In this document: positions 34,661 through 46,618 of the stretch, one piece after another
Position numbering within the stretch: position 1 is the first letter of the stretch
Layout: the number at the start of each line of letters is the position of its first letter
Assembly (NCBI GenBank): GCA_015680685.1
Contig: MNCI01002250.1
Span: 579,375-643,374 of the forward strand
Reading direction: 5' to 3'
Origin: Gnetum montanum
Lineage: Eukaryota; Streptophyta; Gnetopsida; Gnetales; Gnetaceae
Length of the DNA stretch: 64,000 bases
Program-made: the position numbers and the translations under genes
The notes under the pieces: model-generated
What the model saw: only the letters and a program-made list of their open reading frames with translations
What the model was told of the DNA's origin: nothing
The model's database searches: none

Positions 34661-37365
34661 AGGTTCCAAGTAGTATACATCTCATGAGAAATTTAGTGAA
34701 CACTAGAACCTAAATTAAGAAGAACTTTACATGATTCATTCCTAGTAATCTATAAATAGATAAGAGGACTTCGAATATCAACTAATTTCCTAGGAAGGTT
34801 GCTAGCCTAGATCCAATCAAATATAGCATGAGTGAGAATAACAATATGGATTTTAGACAGCATCTAGTTTGAAGGGGACCCAATGGAATGGTTTGTAGAG
34901 GATGAGGTAGGAGTAGGATGACTAGCCACCTGAGTCTGTGATGGCTTAGTAGGGTTGTTGGGCCTGAAGAATGGTCATTTATGAGCATGATGTTATGAAC
35001 CACTTAGTTGATGAACCAATTGTACATTGTTGACCCTAGTAGCTTTACATTGTTGTGGCTAGGCTAGAAGTTCACCTTGCATGAATGGAGTAGGCGATAG
35101 CTATGCTGAAGTTGAGGGATAGGTGTAAGAATATGAGGAGGATGAGTATAGAATGTGGTATCCCTCATGAAATGTGGATAATGAGCTCTATAGTATTCAA
35201 GAGGGTAGTAGTGATGTTGGAACGAAGAAACGTGACTGGAAGAGTCACATGGAGACAAGGGTTGCTGAATGTAATACCCATATGGATTGGGTTGTCTGTA
35301 AGAGTACTACTGCCTTGGTGATGGCATCCCCCATGATTGTGGATATTGCTAGTATTGATACTACTCGTACTATTGTAGTGGAGTTCCACTTGGATAATAT
35401 TATTATTATTGATGGAACTGTCTGGGATTGCCTTGAGGATAAGGTAATCTTCTAGATGTTTGTCTTTTTACTAGTCGTGGATTTAGAGCATACATTCCAG
35501 ACTCTTGTAAGTGTGACATGATGGGGAAACATCCTTGAGGATGTTCATATTGGTAGATGTCACAACCATCATCATCATCTAATTCAATTTTCGCAACTTG
35601 CACTATCGCAACAATCTTTCCCTTACCCTCCTTGATTAACACATTCTCCTTCCTTTCACCTCATGCGATCACAATTACTACTTTGTTCTTTAGACTCTTT
35701 AGCAATTTTTAGGATAGCTTGAAATCTGCTATCCATAAAGTCCCATAATTGATCCACCTTAGCTAAAATTTTAGACATCAATTTTTGAATCAACAAGATT
35801 TTTTGGTTCACCACCTCATCAAGCGATGATTCCTCATCACTATCATAGAATCGAATCTCCCTCTTACGAATGAAAGGATCTTGGTTGTATTCTTCTGCAC
35901 TTTCATGTTTTCTCAACTCTTCTTCTTCTTGTGCTACCTACTTGATCAACCTTTGGATCTAATGGTCTCTTAATTCAAATAGTCTTCCTTGGGTGTAGAT
36001 CCCAAGAGTTCTCCTCATTTTAGAGTAAATACCATCTAAGATGTGGCGAAGTTATTCCTACTAAGAGTAACCATGCCCAAGGCATTGATGTAATAGGGAA
36101 TAATATCCACCCATGGTAGCATCCAAGGAGTCATGTATTCCTTACTTCCAACCTTGGATCTACCTTCTCAGATTGGACACTCAAGAGTATGTTTGATACT
36201 TATTGTTAAATAGTTCGAGCATCGTACTCCATCTATGAATTAATTCTAGCTCCAAGGACAAGTACCAGCTTTCTACTTCTTTAATGAGTGTCCTAGGAAA
36301 CAACATAAGCTTTTGCCAATAATTTTCTATATTTTGCAAGGCATAGGCATCATGAAAACCATAAATATGGTTCTATGGATCTAAGTTATATTCCCCTTCA
36401 AACATAGGGATATTTTTCATGTCTAGCCTCTTGATCTAGCTATTCTTTACATGCCTTGTAGGAATTCTCACTACCTCTATGATGTTTAGTATACTTTAGG
36501 TAGTGAGCAAAGGCTCATCGTAGCCATGATCTTAGTACCTACAATGCCCTCTGCTACCCATTTGTTCATGGTCAAAGGCCTCTCTTGAATGCCCATGCCC
36601 TAGATCTTGACTCACTCGACAATCCCTACAATCATCTTGGTCTCGTCAGTCACCTCCATCATAATAGTGTCCCCTGTAGTTGTGCTCAAAGCCATAAGAC
36701 AAAGAATATGGTGACGAAGGTGAAGTGGAAGAAGGACTAGCATCATCACAATGCCTGCCATCCCCTATTCAATGGTTATGGCCACAATCATGCTTCTTGC
36801 TCACATCCCTACCATGACTCTCCTCCTTGGATCCCCCTTTGTCATGGGATCCATTCTTGCTAGAACCAGGATTATGTATCATGGACTGCAAGTTCTATTT
36901 TTGACCTCCTTCACTAAAGTCAGAAAGAGAAGTCTCTCTGTATGAAAAACCCCTAGAGAAGGGTTCTCCACCATCTTTTTGGTACATTAGGAATGGAAAA
37001 TCATTGAACCACTTCCCCTTCGCAAATTCCTAACACTACTCTAACTATTAATCTCTTAGACATTATGCATTAGTGGGATGACAATCCCTGGTGTCACTAT
37101 GCTACAAAACATATTTAACATGAAGCCCTTGGATGCCCAACTGTAAAAGATTTTGTTGGAGCATCTCAAGAATGGATCGATTGAGTGGCAACACAATGTT
37201 GCCCTCCATGTCTCACCACCACAGTAGTTCATCCTAGTGTAGGATGAAGGTGAAATTGGGTACATACTCATTAAGATGAGCATATACCACTTTGTATTGT
37301 TGGGCCACCTACTAATTTGCTCAATCAAACTTGGGTGAAGAACCACTCTTGTAAGAAGAAGACAT
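34661..37365 (-). pseudogene. gag: M1 gag
   Basis: Starts at the minus-strand ATG at 37365 (MSSSYKSGSSPKFD). The conserved N-terminal blocks VVYAHLNEYVPNFTFILH and MEGNIVLPLNRSIPEMLQQN are at 37140-37300. The gag core lies around 36180-36480, with a charged linker RKHESAEEYNQDPFIRKREI at 35850-35916. The C-terminal box CDIYQYEHPQGCFPIMSHLQ with YALNPRLVKRQTSRRLPYPQ lies at 35420-35580, followed by a Tyr/Pro/His-rich tail. Stops are scattered through the frame. Confidence 0.75.
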
Positions 37366-37509
37366 CTTGTATTAGAAGATAAGAAATGTAGTGTGCTTTC
37401 TTATAGTTATTGTAGTTATTTTGAGGTATGATATGACTTAAGGGTTCATTTCAACAATGTTAAATAATTTTTCACTAAATCCTAAATAGCGCATGTAACA
37501 AACTAAAGA

Positions 37510-37527
37510 TCCTTGACAATAGTGCAA
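37510..37527 (-). other. M1 primer binding site (tRNA-Asp type)
   Basis: Minus strand TTGCACTATTGTCAAGGA, one base from the LTR end. It aligns with the tRNA-Asp complement mostly through transition differences and sits exactly where the PBS of P1, P2 and M2 sits. Confidence 0.62.
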
Positions 37528-37528
37528 A

Positions 37529-38391
37529 TGCTGAGCAGCAAGTATATCTTACACCCATCCATACAAATTACAAGCGTTCATGCATAATCTAGTTGAATTT
37601 CATAGACATTAAGTTTCCACATACACTAGTTCTAGAAGGTGAAATCTAACCGTGATGATCGTTGTCTTCCCAACTACACTTATGAAGCTTACTTGTATGG
37701 TTAAGTGTGAGTGTGGCACATGATTTTTCTTATTTTATATTTTATTCATCTACAATTAATAACAAGTTGAAACTTAATTTATGAACCAATTTTAATTAAT
37801 CTAATTACTAATTAATAACTAACTATCCTAACATAAGTATCCAGTCCCACTTTCCATACACATCCCAAATGCATTCAACACTGCTAGGTTATCGAGCATT
37901 AAGCACTACTAGGATTACCAAGTGTTGTATGTTATGCTCAAGGTGGTAGTACTTATGTGTTTAAGCTATTTAGCTTAATTAATTAATCAATCAAATTCTA
38001 GTTTATCTTAATTAATTACATAATTAATGAAAATAGTAAATGCATAAATAAATCATTAATCTATTCCAAGTGCTACAAGGTTTGATCAAAAGGCTCATCT
38101 TTATTGTCAATCACACTGGTATGCTCAAGTACATCAATGCTCAAATAAAGATCTGTATACTTTTTAACTCCTACTATGATCACTCAAAAAAATATTTTAA
38201 CTCTCAAATGACAAAATTGCAATAGCTTTGCTACAACTATGATATGGCATGCCATAAACACAACTAGTGTGCATGTATTTATAGACTTTATTATGGAGCT
38301 ACATTGACGGGGCCTCGTAAATGCAGAAAATGCTATGTTAACGCAACCCCATCAACAAGGGTTGTTGACATGACACTTTGATGCTTCATCA
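37529..38391 (-). repeat. M1 5' LTR
   Basis: + strand start TGCTGAGCAGCAAG, end ATGCTTCATCA. It aligns throughout with 4595-5489, including the TTAATTAATTAAT run and the CATGTATTTATAGACTTTAT (inverse TATA) segment. Minus-strand U3 contains TTACGAGGCCCCGTCAATGT. Confidence 0.82.
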
Positions 38392-39153
38392 AAGATGTAG
38401 TTGAAAATTTGTATTTTTTTTAATTTGATATTTAATTCCTGAAGAGAGGTCATAGTTATGCTCTTGCTATTGGACAATAACACACACCAAAGCTTCCAAA
38501 TATATGAGAGAACAAACGGTTGAAGACATTTTTAAATGCAAAGAAAGAAAATTGACAAAGCAAGTTAATCATCAAGAATAACTCTATTAATGCTTGGTTA
38601 AGTTGTTACAAATTCTAAATGTCCATTTCCAAGGATGTTGAGTAACAAGACACTTAAACATAAAAAACAAAATGAGTCTTTACTTCTATAAATAGAACAT
38701 CAAGGAGAACTAATTTTCATATGTTTAAGACAAGCATTAATGGAAAGACCTTGATGAATAAGACACCATAAAAAATACAAATTTTTAGAAAGGTAGGAGC
38801 TCTCTAAATATCTTTAATTTTTCTCATCCAAAATATGGAAAAAAAAATATACCATCTTTCCATAAAATATTTGGAAAATCTTGATATAAACTATTTTCAA
38901 CTTTAATAAATTCTCAAGATTATAAATTAATATTTTAAATTACTTTTCCTCTTTCTATTCAAACCATAGAGGCCAAAAGCTTCATTTCATGTAATCCCAT
39001 CTATCATGCATATACAAATAAAAAATTACAATAATATCAAATTTTTTGCAAGTGGTACACAATCTATATGAAATAGTAGCTCAGGCTCCTTTATTAAAAT
39101 GAAACCACCATAGGTTAATTTACTTAAGCACATCTTTTAAAACTATAATATTC
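38392..39153 (-). mobile_element. LINE copy 2, coding part (continuation of 4165-4594)
   Basis: The reverse complement follows 2541-3390 of the + LINE: GTTTTAAAAGATGTGCTTAA matches the 2550 region, and the zf-RVT part matches 2990-3170. The match starts exactly at the M1 LTR edge where the 4165-4594 piece stopped, so the two parts form one copy. It ends at 39153 against the M4 LTR. Confidence 0.8.
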
Positions 39154-39557
39154 ATGAGTGGTGGACTAGTCCAACACCCCAACCATAAGAGCTACGAGTG
39201 TTCATGCACAACCCTATCGAATTCCATGGATAAGATAATGTAATTATGCTTGTAATTGGTTTAAGTTCATGATCATTGTCTTCCCACATGAGCTAGTAAA
39301 ATCGATGTGTATGGTTTAACTCACAGTGAGGTGTATGATGTGTTGATGTTGTAAAACCATATTACTCCTAGTGAAGATAAGGTAAATGAAGTGGTTTCTA
39401 AATCTAAGTAATAGTAAAAAAAATCTAATCTATTCTAATGTGATGGACATCTATTCTTGATTCTCTAGACACATCTTGGACTCATGAAATTGTTACTGGG
39501 ATTGCCAAGTATTCTGCTATTGGGTGAACAAAGAAATAATACTACTGGGTTACCAAA
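39154..39557 (-). repeat. M4 LTR, 3' part (U5/R side)
   Basis: Minus-oriented LTR beginning TGAGTGGTGG on the + strand. It resembles the M2 LTR for about 400 bp (GAATTCCATGGATAAG, CTGGGATTGCCAAG, ACTGGGTTACCAA). P2 interrupts it at 39558, and its remaining U3 tip reappears at about 46183-46214. Confidence 0.7.
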
Positions 39558-40452
39558 TGATGAGCTATGCCATGGGTTACATTGGCATGGTCCCATTGAT
39601 GCAAACCCATTGACATAGCTTCATCTACATATGATTTGATGCATTGAGGTGACCTCATTAATGTAGTGTTTATTTTTATCTATAAATACGCACTCACCCA
39701 CCATGTTTATGGCATCTTTGTCATAATTGTAGCGAAGATCTAGTAGTTTTTCCACTTGAAAGTTAGAATATTTTTCTAAGTGCCCATAGTAGAAGTTAAA
39801 GAGTGTATGGATCTTTGTTCAAGCACTATTGTACCTGAGCACGACAGTATGTGTAGCAATAAAGATGAGCTTTCTGATAAACCTTGTAGTACTTTGAAAT
39901 AGATTAATTATTTCCTTTATGCACTTAGTATTTTATGTAATTTCCTTTAATGCTTAAAGTAATTAAATAATTAATTAAGTAATAAATTAAGCTAGATTAC
40001 ATAGTGATAAATTAAGCACATAAGTACGACCACTTCAAGCATACGCTTGGCACCTGGTAATCCCAGTAACGCTTAATGTTTCATAACCTAATAGCGTTAA
40101 ACATGTTTAGGATGCGTACGGCAAGTGGGAACAGATGCTTATGCTAGGATTACTTAGATATTAGCCAGTTAGATTAAATTAGCAATTAAATATTTTTAAT
40201 TCTCTATTCTTTATTCTTGGGTAACCTAGAACATAAAACATAAAAATGATAAAAATCATATGCCTCAGTTGCAATTAACCATACCTTTTCATTTCATAAG
40301 TGTAATTGGGAAGATAATGATTACAACGATTTGTTTTACTTTCTAGGGACTAATGTACTTAGAAGGCTATAAGTCCACGAAATTTAACCAGATCATGTGT
40401 GAATGCTTAGTGATTCGTATGATTAGGCGTAGGGTATACTTACCGCTCATCA
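39558..40452 (+). repeat. P2 5' LTR
   Basis: Starts TGATGAGCTATG and ends CCGCTCATCA. TATA box TATAAATA at 39681-39688. U3 carries CATTGGCATGGTCCCATTGA and ACCCATTGACATAGC units. The U5 end with GGCGTAGGGTATACTTACCG follows the family consensus. No 3' partner remains in the window. Confidence 0.75.
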
Positions 40453-40453
40453 T

Positions 40454-40471
40454 TGGCATCATTGCCAAGGA
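40454..40471 (+). other. P2 primer binding site (tRNA-Asp type)
   Basis: TGGCATCATTGCCAAGGA matches the tRNA-Asp complement TGGCGCCGTTGCCGGGGA at 13 of 18 positions, one base after the LTR. Confidence 0.68.
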
Positions 40472-40629
40472 CTTGTAGTTTGATACGTGTGCTACCTAGG
40501 ACTTAGTGAATATTATTTGAGATCATTTAAATGAACCCTAAAGTCACAATCATTAGAAAAAATAAAAATAATAATTATACTTAGAGCACACTAAATTTTT
40601 CTTCCAACCCAAAATTTCTTCTTCTCAGA

Positions 40630-42900
40630 GGCATGATGAATCAAAACTATGAGTGACCTAAGAATTCAAAGTGGTGTACACTCATCCAAATGAGTTTGTA
40701 CCTGATTTCACCTTCATCATGCATCAGGATGAATAATTGCAATGAAGAAGATATGGAGGGAAATGTTGTGTTGCCTCTTAACTAATCTATTCCTGAGATG
40801 CTGCTCCAAACTCTTAAGAGGTTGGGCATCTAGGATCTTCATGATGAATATGTTGTGCAAGATCATGACTATCAAGACTACCATCCCACGAAAATACAAT
40901 GCAAATGAGATTAGCATCAGGAGAAGTAGCATGAAGCTATGAAGGGAAAAAAATTCACTAACCTCTTACTCATGCCAAACCAAAATGACAAGGAGGATCC
41001 TCCCTCTAGGGGTTCTCAAAATGAAGATTCTCCATCTCTTGACTCTAGTGAAGGGGGCTTGAACCTAAATCTGCAATCCACTATCAACAATCTTGGTTTA
41101 GGTAAAAGTGGGAGTCTAGGAAGGGGCTTAGGCAAGCATTGTGATTATGATAAACCTGATGATCGTGGTCATGACAAGAGGAGAGAAGATGGCAAATACT
41201 ATGGTGATGGCAATTCTCCTTCCTCTTTGTCCTCTTCATTTGTATCTTCTTCTTCATCCTCTAAATCTAACTGAAACTGTAGGGGAAAACCATGATGGAG
41301 GTGAATAGCAGAATAATGATCATAGACCCTACCATAATCGAAGTGGTAGCAAAGAACATCATAGGCATCATTGAAATTATGGTGATGATGAACCTTTTCT
41401 TACAACTCGAAGCATGCTAAACATCATAGAGGCACTCAAAATTCCAACCAGGCATGTGAAAGATAGTAGAATCAAGAGGTTGGATATGAATAATATCCCC
41501 AGATTTGAGGGGGGATATAACTCAAGTCCACATACCCATCTTCAAGCCTTTCACAATGCTTATGCCTTGTCGAACATAGAAAATGACTAGTAGAAACTTA
41601 AGTTGTTTCCCAAGACACTCATAAAGAAGTAGAAAGTGGTACCTCTTCTTAGAGCTGAAATCAATTTGTAGATGGAGTACAATGCTTGAGTTTTGTAATA
41701 ACAAATATCATACATACTTCAAAATATCCAATTTAAGAAAGCAAATCCAAGGCTAGTGATAAGAGACACATGAACCCTTGGATGCAACCATGGGCAAGTA
41801 TTATTCCCTTTTGCATAGATGTCCTAGCCATGGTTATTCTCAATGGGAGTAGCTTTGTTGTATCATAGATGGGCTCCAATCAAAAATAAGAAGAACCCTT
41901 GGGACCTATGCCCAAGGGAGACTATCAAAACTAAGGGTCCATTAGATTCAAAGGTTGATTAAGTAGGTTACAAAAGAAGAAGGTGAGTTGCAAAAATGAG
42001 AAAGTGCTAAGGAGTATAATCAAGACAATTCCATTAGAAAAAGAGAGGTTTGACTCTATGATAGTGAAGGGGAGGCACCACTTGATGAAGTGGTACAATG
42101 AAAAACCTTTCCAATTCAAAAATTTATGTATGAAATTTTAGCTAAGGTTAATAAAATGTGAAAATATTTGAATGAAATATTTCAAATTGCTCTTAAAATT
42201 ACAGAAGAATCTAAAGAGCAAGGTAGTGATCATGATCACAAGAGAAGAAAGGAAGTTGAATGTGCCTACCAAAGGGGTAAGGATAAAGCTATTGTAGTAG
42301 AAGAGGTTGTGGAGTCAGAATCAGATGATGAATGTGGATGTGGCATCTACCGATATGAACATCCTAAGGGATGTTACCTTGCTATGTCACACTTACAAAA
42401 ATTTGGGGTGTATGCTCTAAATCCTAAACTAGCATAAAAGTAAGCACCTAGAAGGTTGCCTTATCCTCAAGGCAACCCCAGGTAGTTTCACCAACAATAA
42501 CAAGATTATTATCCAAGTGGAGCTCCACCACAACAATACGAGTAGTACCATCAATGGTAGCATGCACAATTATAAGGGATGTCATCATCAAGGCTATAGT
42601 ACCCTTACAAGCAACAAAATCCATATGGGTACTATGTTTAGCAATCCATGTCTCTGTGTGACTCTTTCAGTCATGCCTCATTCTAGCATCACTACTACAC
42701 TTTGGAGTATTATAGAACTCATTTTCCATATCTTAGAGGGGAATCCCAATATCCTTATCATCCTCCTCATCCTTCAACACATGTCCCTCTACCCTTAACC
42801 TAATTACTACCTACTCCATCTATGTAAGATGAAATTCCTACATAGTTGCAACAACATAACGCTACTAGGGTTATTAACTTACGACTGGTTCCTTAACTGA
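40630..42900 (+). pseudogene. gag: P2 gag
   Basis: N-terminal blocks FTFIMHQDE-like and MEGNVVLPLN are near 40700-40790. A Ser/Gly/Asp-rich linker with long serine runs is at 41000-41270. The core follows at about 41440-41870 (IPRFEGGYNSSPH...LKLFPKTL). The charged region then leads to EESKEQGSDHDHKRRKEVE (42203) and the C-terminal box CGIYRYEHPKGCYLAMSHLQ with GVYALNPKLA (42330-42437). A Gln/Tyr/Pro-rich tail ends near 42870. Multiple stops and shifts. Confidence 0.73.
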
Positions 42901-42959
42901 GTGGTTCAAAAACTAGATCCCATAAAAGACCAATCTTTCAAACCAATATCCCTACAAAA

Positions 42960-43560
42960 CCCTCACTGACTCATGTGATTGGTCATCTTGTGTTTCCTTC
43001 ATTCTCTACAACCATTTCTTTCAAGAGCCCTTCAAATGAAATGCCTTTCAAGATCTGCACAGTCATGTTAACCCACATTGTATCTGATTGGATCAATGTT
43101 GGTAACCTTCCTAGGAAAATGATTGATCCTAGCAATCCTCTCATCTACTTGAAAATCACTAGAAATGAGCCATGCAAGGCTCTTCTTGATTTAAGTTCTG
43201 GTATCAACTTGATTTTCCATGAAATATACCAAGTCTAGAACCTACCTCCTCTCAACAAAAATAACATTCATTAGAATTAATAGATCAATACATCATTGTT
43301 TCCTTGGCATTAGTGGAGGACATTGTGACCACTATGTATGGATGGTCGTATCCTATTGATTTCTTAATGATCAAGGTTGACAATTGCAAGGGGGACTTCC
43401 CAATAATTATGGGAAGGGCTTGGTTGAGCATTGTTGATGTACAAATAGGCATTAGAGATCTTTCCCTAGAGATTTCCATGGAAAATGCATTTGGAAAGAT
43501 TAAGAAGAAGATAATTCCATGCACCATGTATAGAGATACAAGGTGCAACTATGTGTAGAA
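42960..43560 (+). pseudogene. P2 aspartic protease domain
   Basis: Open stretch 42975-43238 contains LIYLKITRNEPCKALLDLSS then GINLIF, the active-site region with the expected Gly of Asp-x-Gly replaced by Ser. The second half at 43304-43558 reads MYGWSYPIDFLMIKVDNCKG and FPIIMGRAWLSIVDVQIGIR. The two halves are separated by a frame change and stop. Confidence 0.75.
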
Positions 43561-43859
43561 ATTATGGTCTATCAAAAGCACATCAATCAAAGCATGTAAA
43601 CAATGTACAAATGAATCTAAAATTCAAAAGTGCCTGTACATAGCAACCATAAAAAAAGAGGGTACCGAGTGGCTAACAATTGATTTTGAAAGTAGCACAC
43701 TTTGGATGGAACCTCCTAAGAGCCTAACTTATGCCTATGTTGAAGGCATGGATGAACTGGACCAGTTCATTGCTAACTCTCTAATGATGAACTTGATAAT
43801 ACCAATTGGGGAGAGGTGAAAATCCCTAACAATTTTAAATAGGAGCCCTTAGAGTTAAA

Positions 43860-44950
43860 AAATCTACCTACTAGCATGGAATATGCATTTCTAAAAAATG
43901 GCAACTTAGTAATAATCAATGCCAACCTTGCTCCTAAAAAAAAGGATGTTATTGAAGGTGGTCAACAAATGGCCAACAACCTTTGCTTGGTCATATCTAG
44001 AAGTCACAAGGATTGATTCTCAGATATGCTAGCATTGCATCCATACCGATCTGGCCATGAAGCCAAAGAGGCAACCACAACGATGGCTAAACCAGAAATT
44101 GAAATAGATCTTCAAAGAGAAAATTAAACAACTCCTCAAGGCCATGTTCATCTATCGAATTGCAAATAGTAAGTGGGTTAGCCCACTTGTAATTATGCCA
44201 AAGAAAGGTGGCAAGTGGCAGGTCTATATTAATTTCAAGCTATTGAACATGGCAACATTCAAAGATCATTTTTCATTGCCATTTGTGGACTAGGTGTTGG
44301 ACACTATTTCTAGGCATTACTATTATAGCTTTCTGGATGGTTATAGTGGCTATAACCAAATTCATCATGCTTGAGGATTAGGCCAAAACAACATTCACAA
44401 GTTCCTAGGAGACATTTTCATGTCATAATATGCACTTTGGTATGTGCAATGTCCTTACAACTCTCCAATGCTTAGTCCTAAGCATTTTTTAGCAGTAGAT
44501 TCATAGCAAGGTGCAAGTCTTCATGGATGACTTTTCCACCTATGATGCTACATTTGAATAAGCCCTGTACCACCTTGAGCAAGTGCTTAAAAGGTGCATG
44601 GAGATTAATCTTCAGCTTAATTAGCAAAAAATTCATTTGATGATCCAGGAGGGCATTGTATTTAGGCATAGAATTTCTCAAGCAAGGATTGAGGTAGACC
44701 TTGAAAAGATTTAGGTCATCCAAGGAATAACCCGTTAACCAAAAACTATTAAAGATGGTTACTCATTCCTTGGATACACTGGCTACTATCGATGATTCAT
44801 AGATAATTTCTCTAAGATTGTCAAACCGTTGGTCAAACTTACAAAGAAAGATGCTTAGTTCATATTAACCAAGAAATGTGAAAAGACATTCTAGTAGTTT
44901 AAGGAGAGGCTTGTAGAAACTCCAATTCTATGAGCACTAGACTAGTTCTG
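43860..44950 (+). pseudogene. pol: P2 reverse transcriptase
   Basis: In order: WSYLEVTRIDSQ-like block near 43990, SPLVIMPKKGGKW near 44175, FKDHFSLPFVD near 44260, YYYSFLDGYSGYNQI near 44330, the FGMCN block near 44440, catalytic VFMDDFSTY at about 44515-44545, then HLMIQEGIVFRHRISQARIE (44640) and SFLGYTGYYR (44765). The PKKDGKW motif reads PKKGGKW here. Frame broken by stops, mainly at Gln/Arg/Trp positions. Confidence 0.77.
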
Positions 44951-45320
44951 ACCATTTCAAATCATGACAAATGCATCAAACTATGCTTTTGAAAATATGC
45001 TTATGCAATTGGATGATAAAAAGCATCCATATTACATTTGTTACGCAAGCCAAAGCATTATGGGTGCATACCTCAATTACATCACAATAGAAAAAGATTT
45101 GATGGTAGTGGCATATGCCATAAAGAAATTCAAGCACTATGTGCTTGGGTATAAGATGTTTATGTACACAAACCACAATGCTATTTTCTTCTTCATGAAC
45201 AAGCTGATAGTGAGCCCTCATGTCATATAGTGACTAGTGATCTTACAAGAGTTTGATCTTACAGTGGTAGATAGAAAGGGCTTTGAGAATGTGGTTGTTG
45301 CCCACTTGTCTCAGTTATGA
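44951..45320 (+). pseudogene. P2 RNase H domain
   Basis: Open frame 44964-45230 reads MTNASNYAFENMLMQLDDKK, then LNYITIEKDLMVVAYAIKKF and GYKMFMYTNHNAIFFFMNK. The first catalytic Asp of MMDAS reads Asn here. The tether VVVAHLSQL ends near 45318, against VADHLSRL in P1. Confidence 0.77.
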
Positions 45321-45399
45321 TGGAAAAACAAAGAAGAGGAAACCCTGCTTTCTAATCAATTTCCTAATGAACTCTTCTTTGTTGGTGCAATAAATGAAC

Positions 45400-46182
45400 A
45401 AGTGTCCACTAAACTAACATGGTACAATGACACCCTCACTTATCTTCTCACTCAAGAGATGCCACAAGAGCTAGACCATCAAAAGAAACTACAATTTCTT
45501 CATCAAGCCAAATGCTTCATGGAAATCAATGGACACCTTTACAAGGTGTGTGCCAATGGCCTAGTTCATTGGCATATTCCTAATGCTAACCAACTGTGCA
45601 TTCTCCAAGATGCTCACAAGGGTCCTTGTAGGGGCCACTATGCAAGAAGACACATGACCATTAAGAACCTGATGGTAGGGTATTACTAGCCAACAATCTT
45701 TAGAAACACTCACCAATTCATTCACTCTTGTAAATGGTGTCAACAAGATGGTGGGATAACCACTCGAATGGAGGGACCTCAACAATGGATCCAACCATTG
45801 GAATCCTTTAACATCTAGGGCATATACTTCATGGATCCCCTCACACCCATGTCAAATGGAAAGGTGTACATAATAGTTGCTATTGAATATTATACGAAAT
45901 GGATAGAAGTAGCAAATATCACTGACTATATATCTTCCACTATTACTCAATTTGTACAACAAAATGTTGTAAATAGGTTTCGATTTCCACGTGAACTAAT
46001 TTCTAACAATGGTATTCATTTTATAGGTGCTACTTTTCATAAGCTCATGCAACACTTTGGGGTTGAACATAAATTAACAACATCCTACCACCGCCAAGCC
46101 AACAATCAAGCAAAGGTTACCAATAGGGAGATCACAAAAATCTTAAACAAGGAAAATTAGTAAATATAGAAGAAACTTGAGA
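45400..46182 (+). pseudogene. P2 integrase, truncated, catalytic acids substituted
   Basis: Zinc-finger part DAHKGPCRGHYARRH (about 45609-45653) and CKWCQQDGG (45733). In the core the first catalytic Asp position reads Tyr (GIYFMDP, near 45825), the second reads Asn (LISNNGIHF, 46000) and the Glu reads Lys (QAKVTNREI, 46110). The second and third substitutions are the same as in P1. The sequence ends at about 46182; the C-terminal domain is missing. Confidence 0.77.
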
Positions 46183-46618
46183 AAAAAAATCAATGATTTC
46201 CTCAAAACTCATCATTTTTCACAACTAAATGAAAACTCATCCTCGAGTGAACAAAAGAAGGAACAAGTTTCTTACAAAATTTTGGAAAGGTATGGGATTA
46301 TTGACTAACTATTATCATACACAAACATAAACAAACACTAAGTGCACAAGTGAAGGGATTTACAATCATTACAAAATTTTGGTATTTAGGACAACAAAAA
46401 TGACAAATAAAATTCCTCTAATGGCATGAAGATGAGGAAGAAGTTCAAATGGTCCCAGGTGGTGGATGTTCTTGAGGCTCCAAAGGACCTTCTTCTACTT
46501 CGAGTGCATGTGATGGTTGAGGAAGTTGTGATTATCTAGTGGTAGCTACAACATTTGGTGGAAGATGAAAGGTGTCCAACAATACCTTCATCTTCTTCTC
46601 CTTACTCCTAGGATCATT
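46183..46618 (-). mobile_element. M4 remainder: LTR tip, PPT and end of 3' ORF
   Basis: 46183-46214 ends CTCAAAACTCATCA, the inverted start of an LTR. Next is the decayed PPT (minus TTTAGTTGTGAAAAA). Minus-strand 3' ORF C-terminal sequence then includes NDPRSKEKKMKVLLDTFHLP (about 46550-46615), homologous to P1 and M1. It stops at 46618 inside that motif, where unrelated sequence starts. Confidence 0.72.

Larger units (their letters stand above)
4595..38391 (-). mobile_element. M1: old Athila-like Ty3/gypsy element hosting P1 and M2
   Basis: The outer boundaries are two minus-oriented LTRs, 4595-5489 and 37529-38391, alignable end to end and similar at roughly 85-90% by eye. Five-base flanks are AAAAT on the left and AAGAT on the right, a plausible target duplication with one change. 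Both flanks belong to the same interrupted LINE, which independently supports a single insertion. M1 sequence proper is 4595-5639, 18822-23823 and about 33013-38391; the rest is P1 and M2. Reading on the minus strand from the right: LTR, PBS, gag, protease, RT, [deletion plus M2], 3' end of the pol region, spacer, 3' ORF [P1 inserted near the 3' end], PPT, LTR. RNase H and integrase are missing. Confidence 0.82.
39558..46182 (+). mobile_element. P2: Athila-like element truncated in integrase
   Basis: Has 5' LTR 39558-40452, PBS, gag, protease, RT, RNase H and most of the integrase core in the same order as P1. It ends abruptly near 46182 after the third integrase motif. No integrase C-terminus, spacer, 3' ORF, PPT or 3' LTR is present; the adjoining sequence is the end of the M4 LTR. 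A deletion that removed the P2 3' half and about 450 bp of M4 LTR explains this. Frames contain many stops. Confidence 0.78.

Noticed and set aside
40939-41274. Independent Ser/Gly-rich small gene
   Set aside because: It is the low-complexity linker of P2 gag, at the same place as the serine-rich linker in P1 gag.
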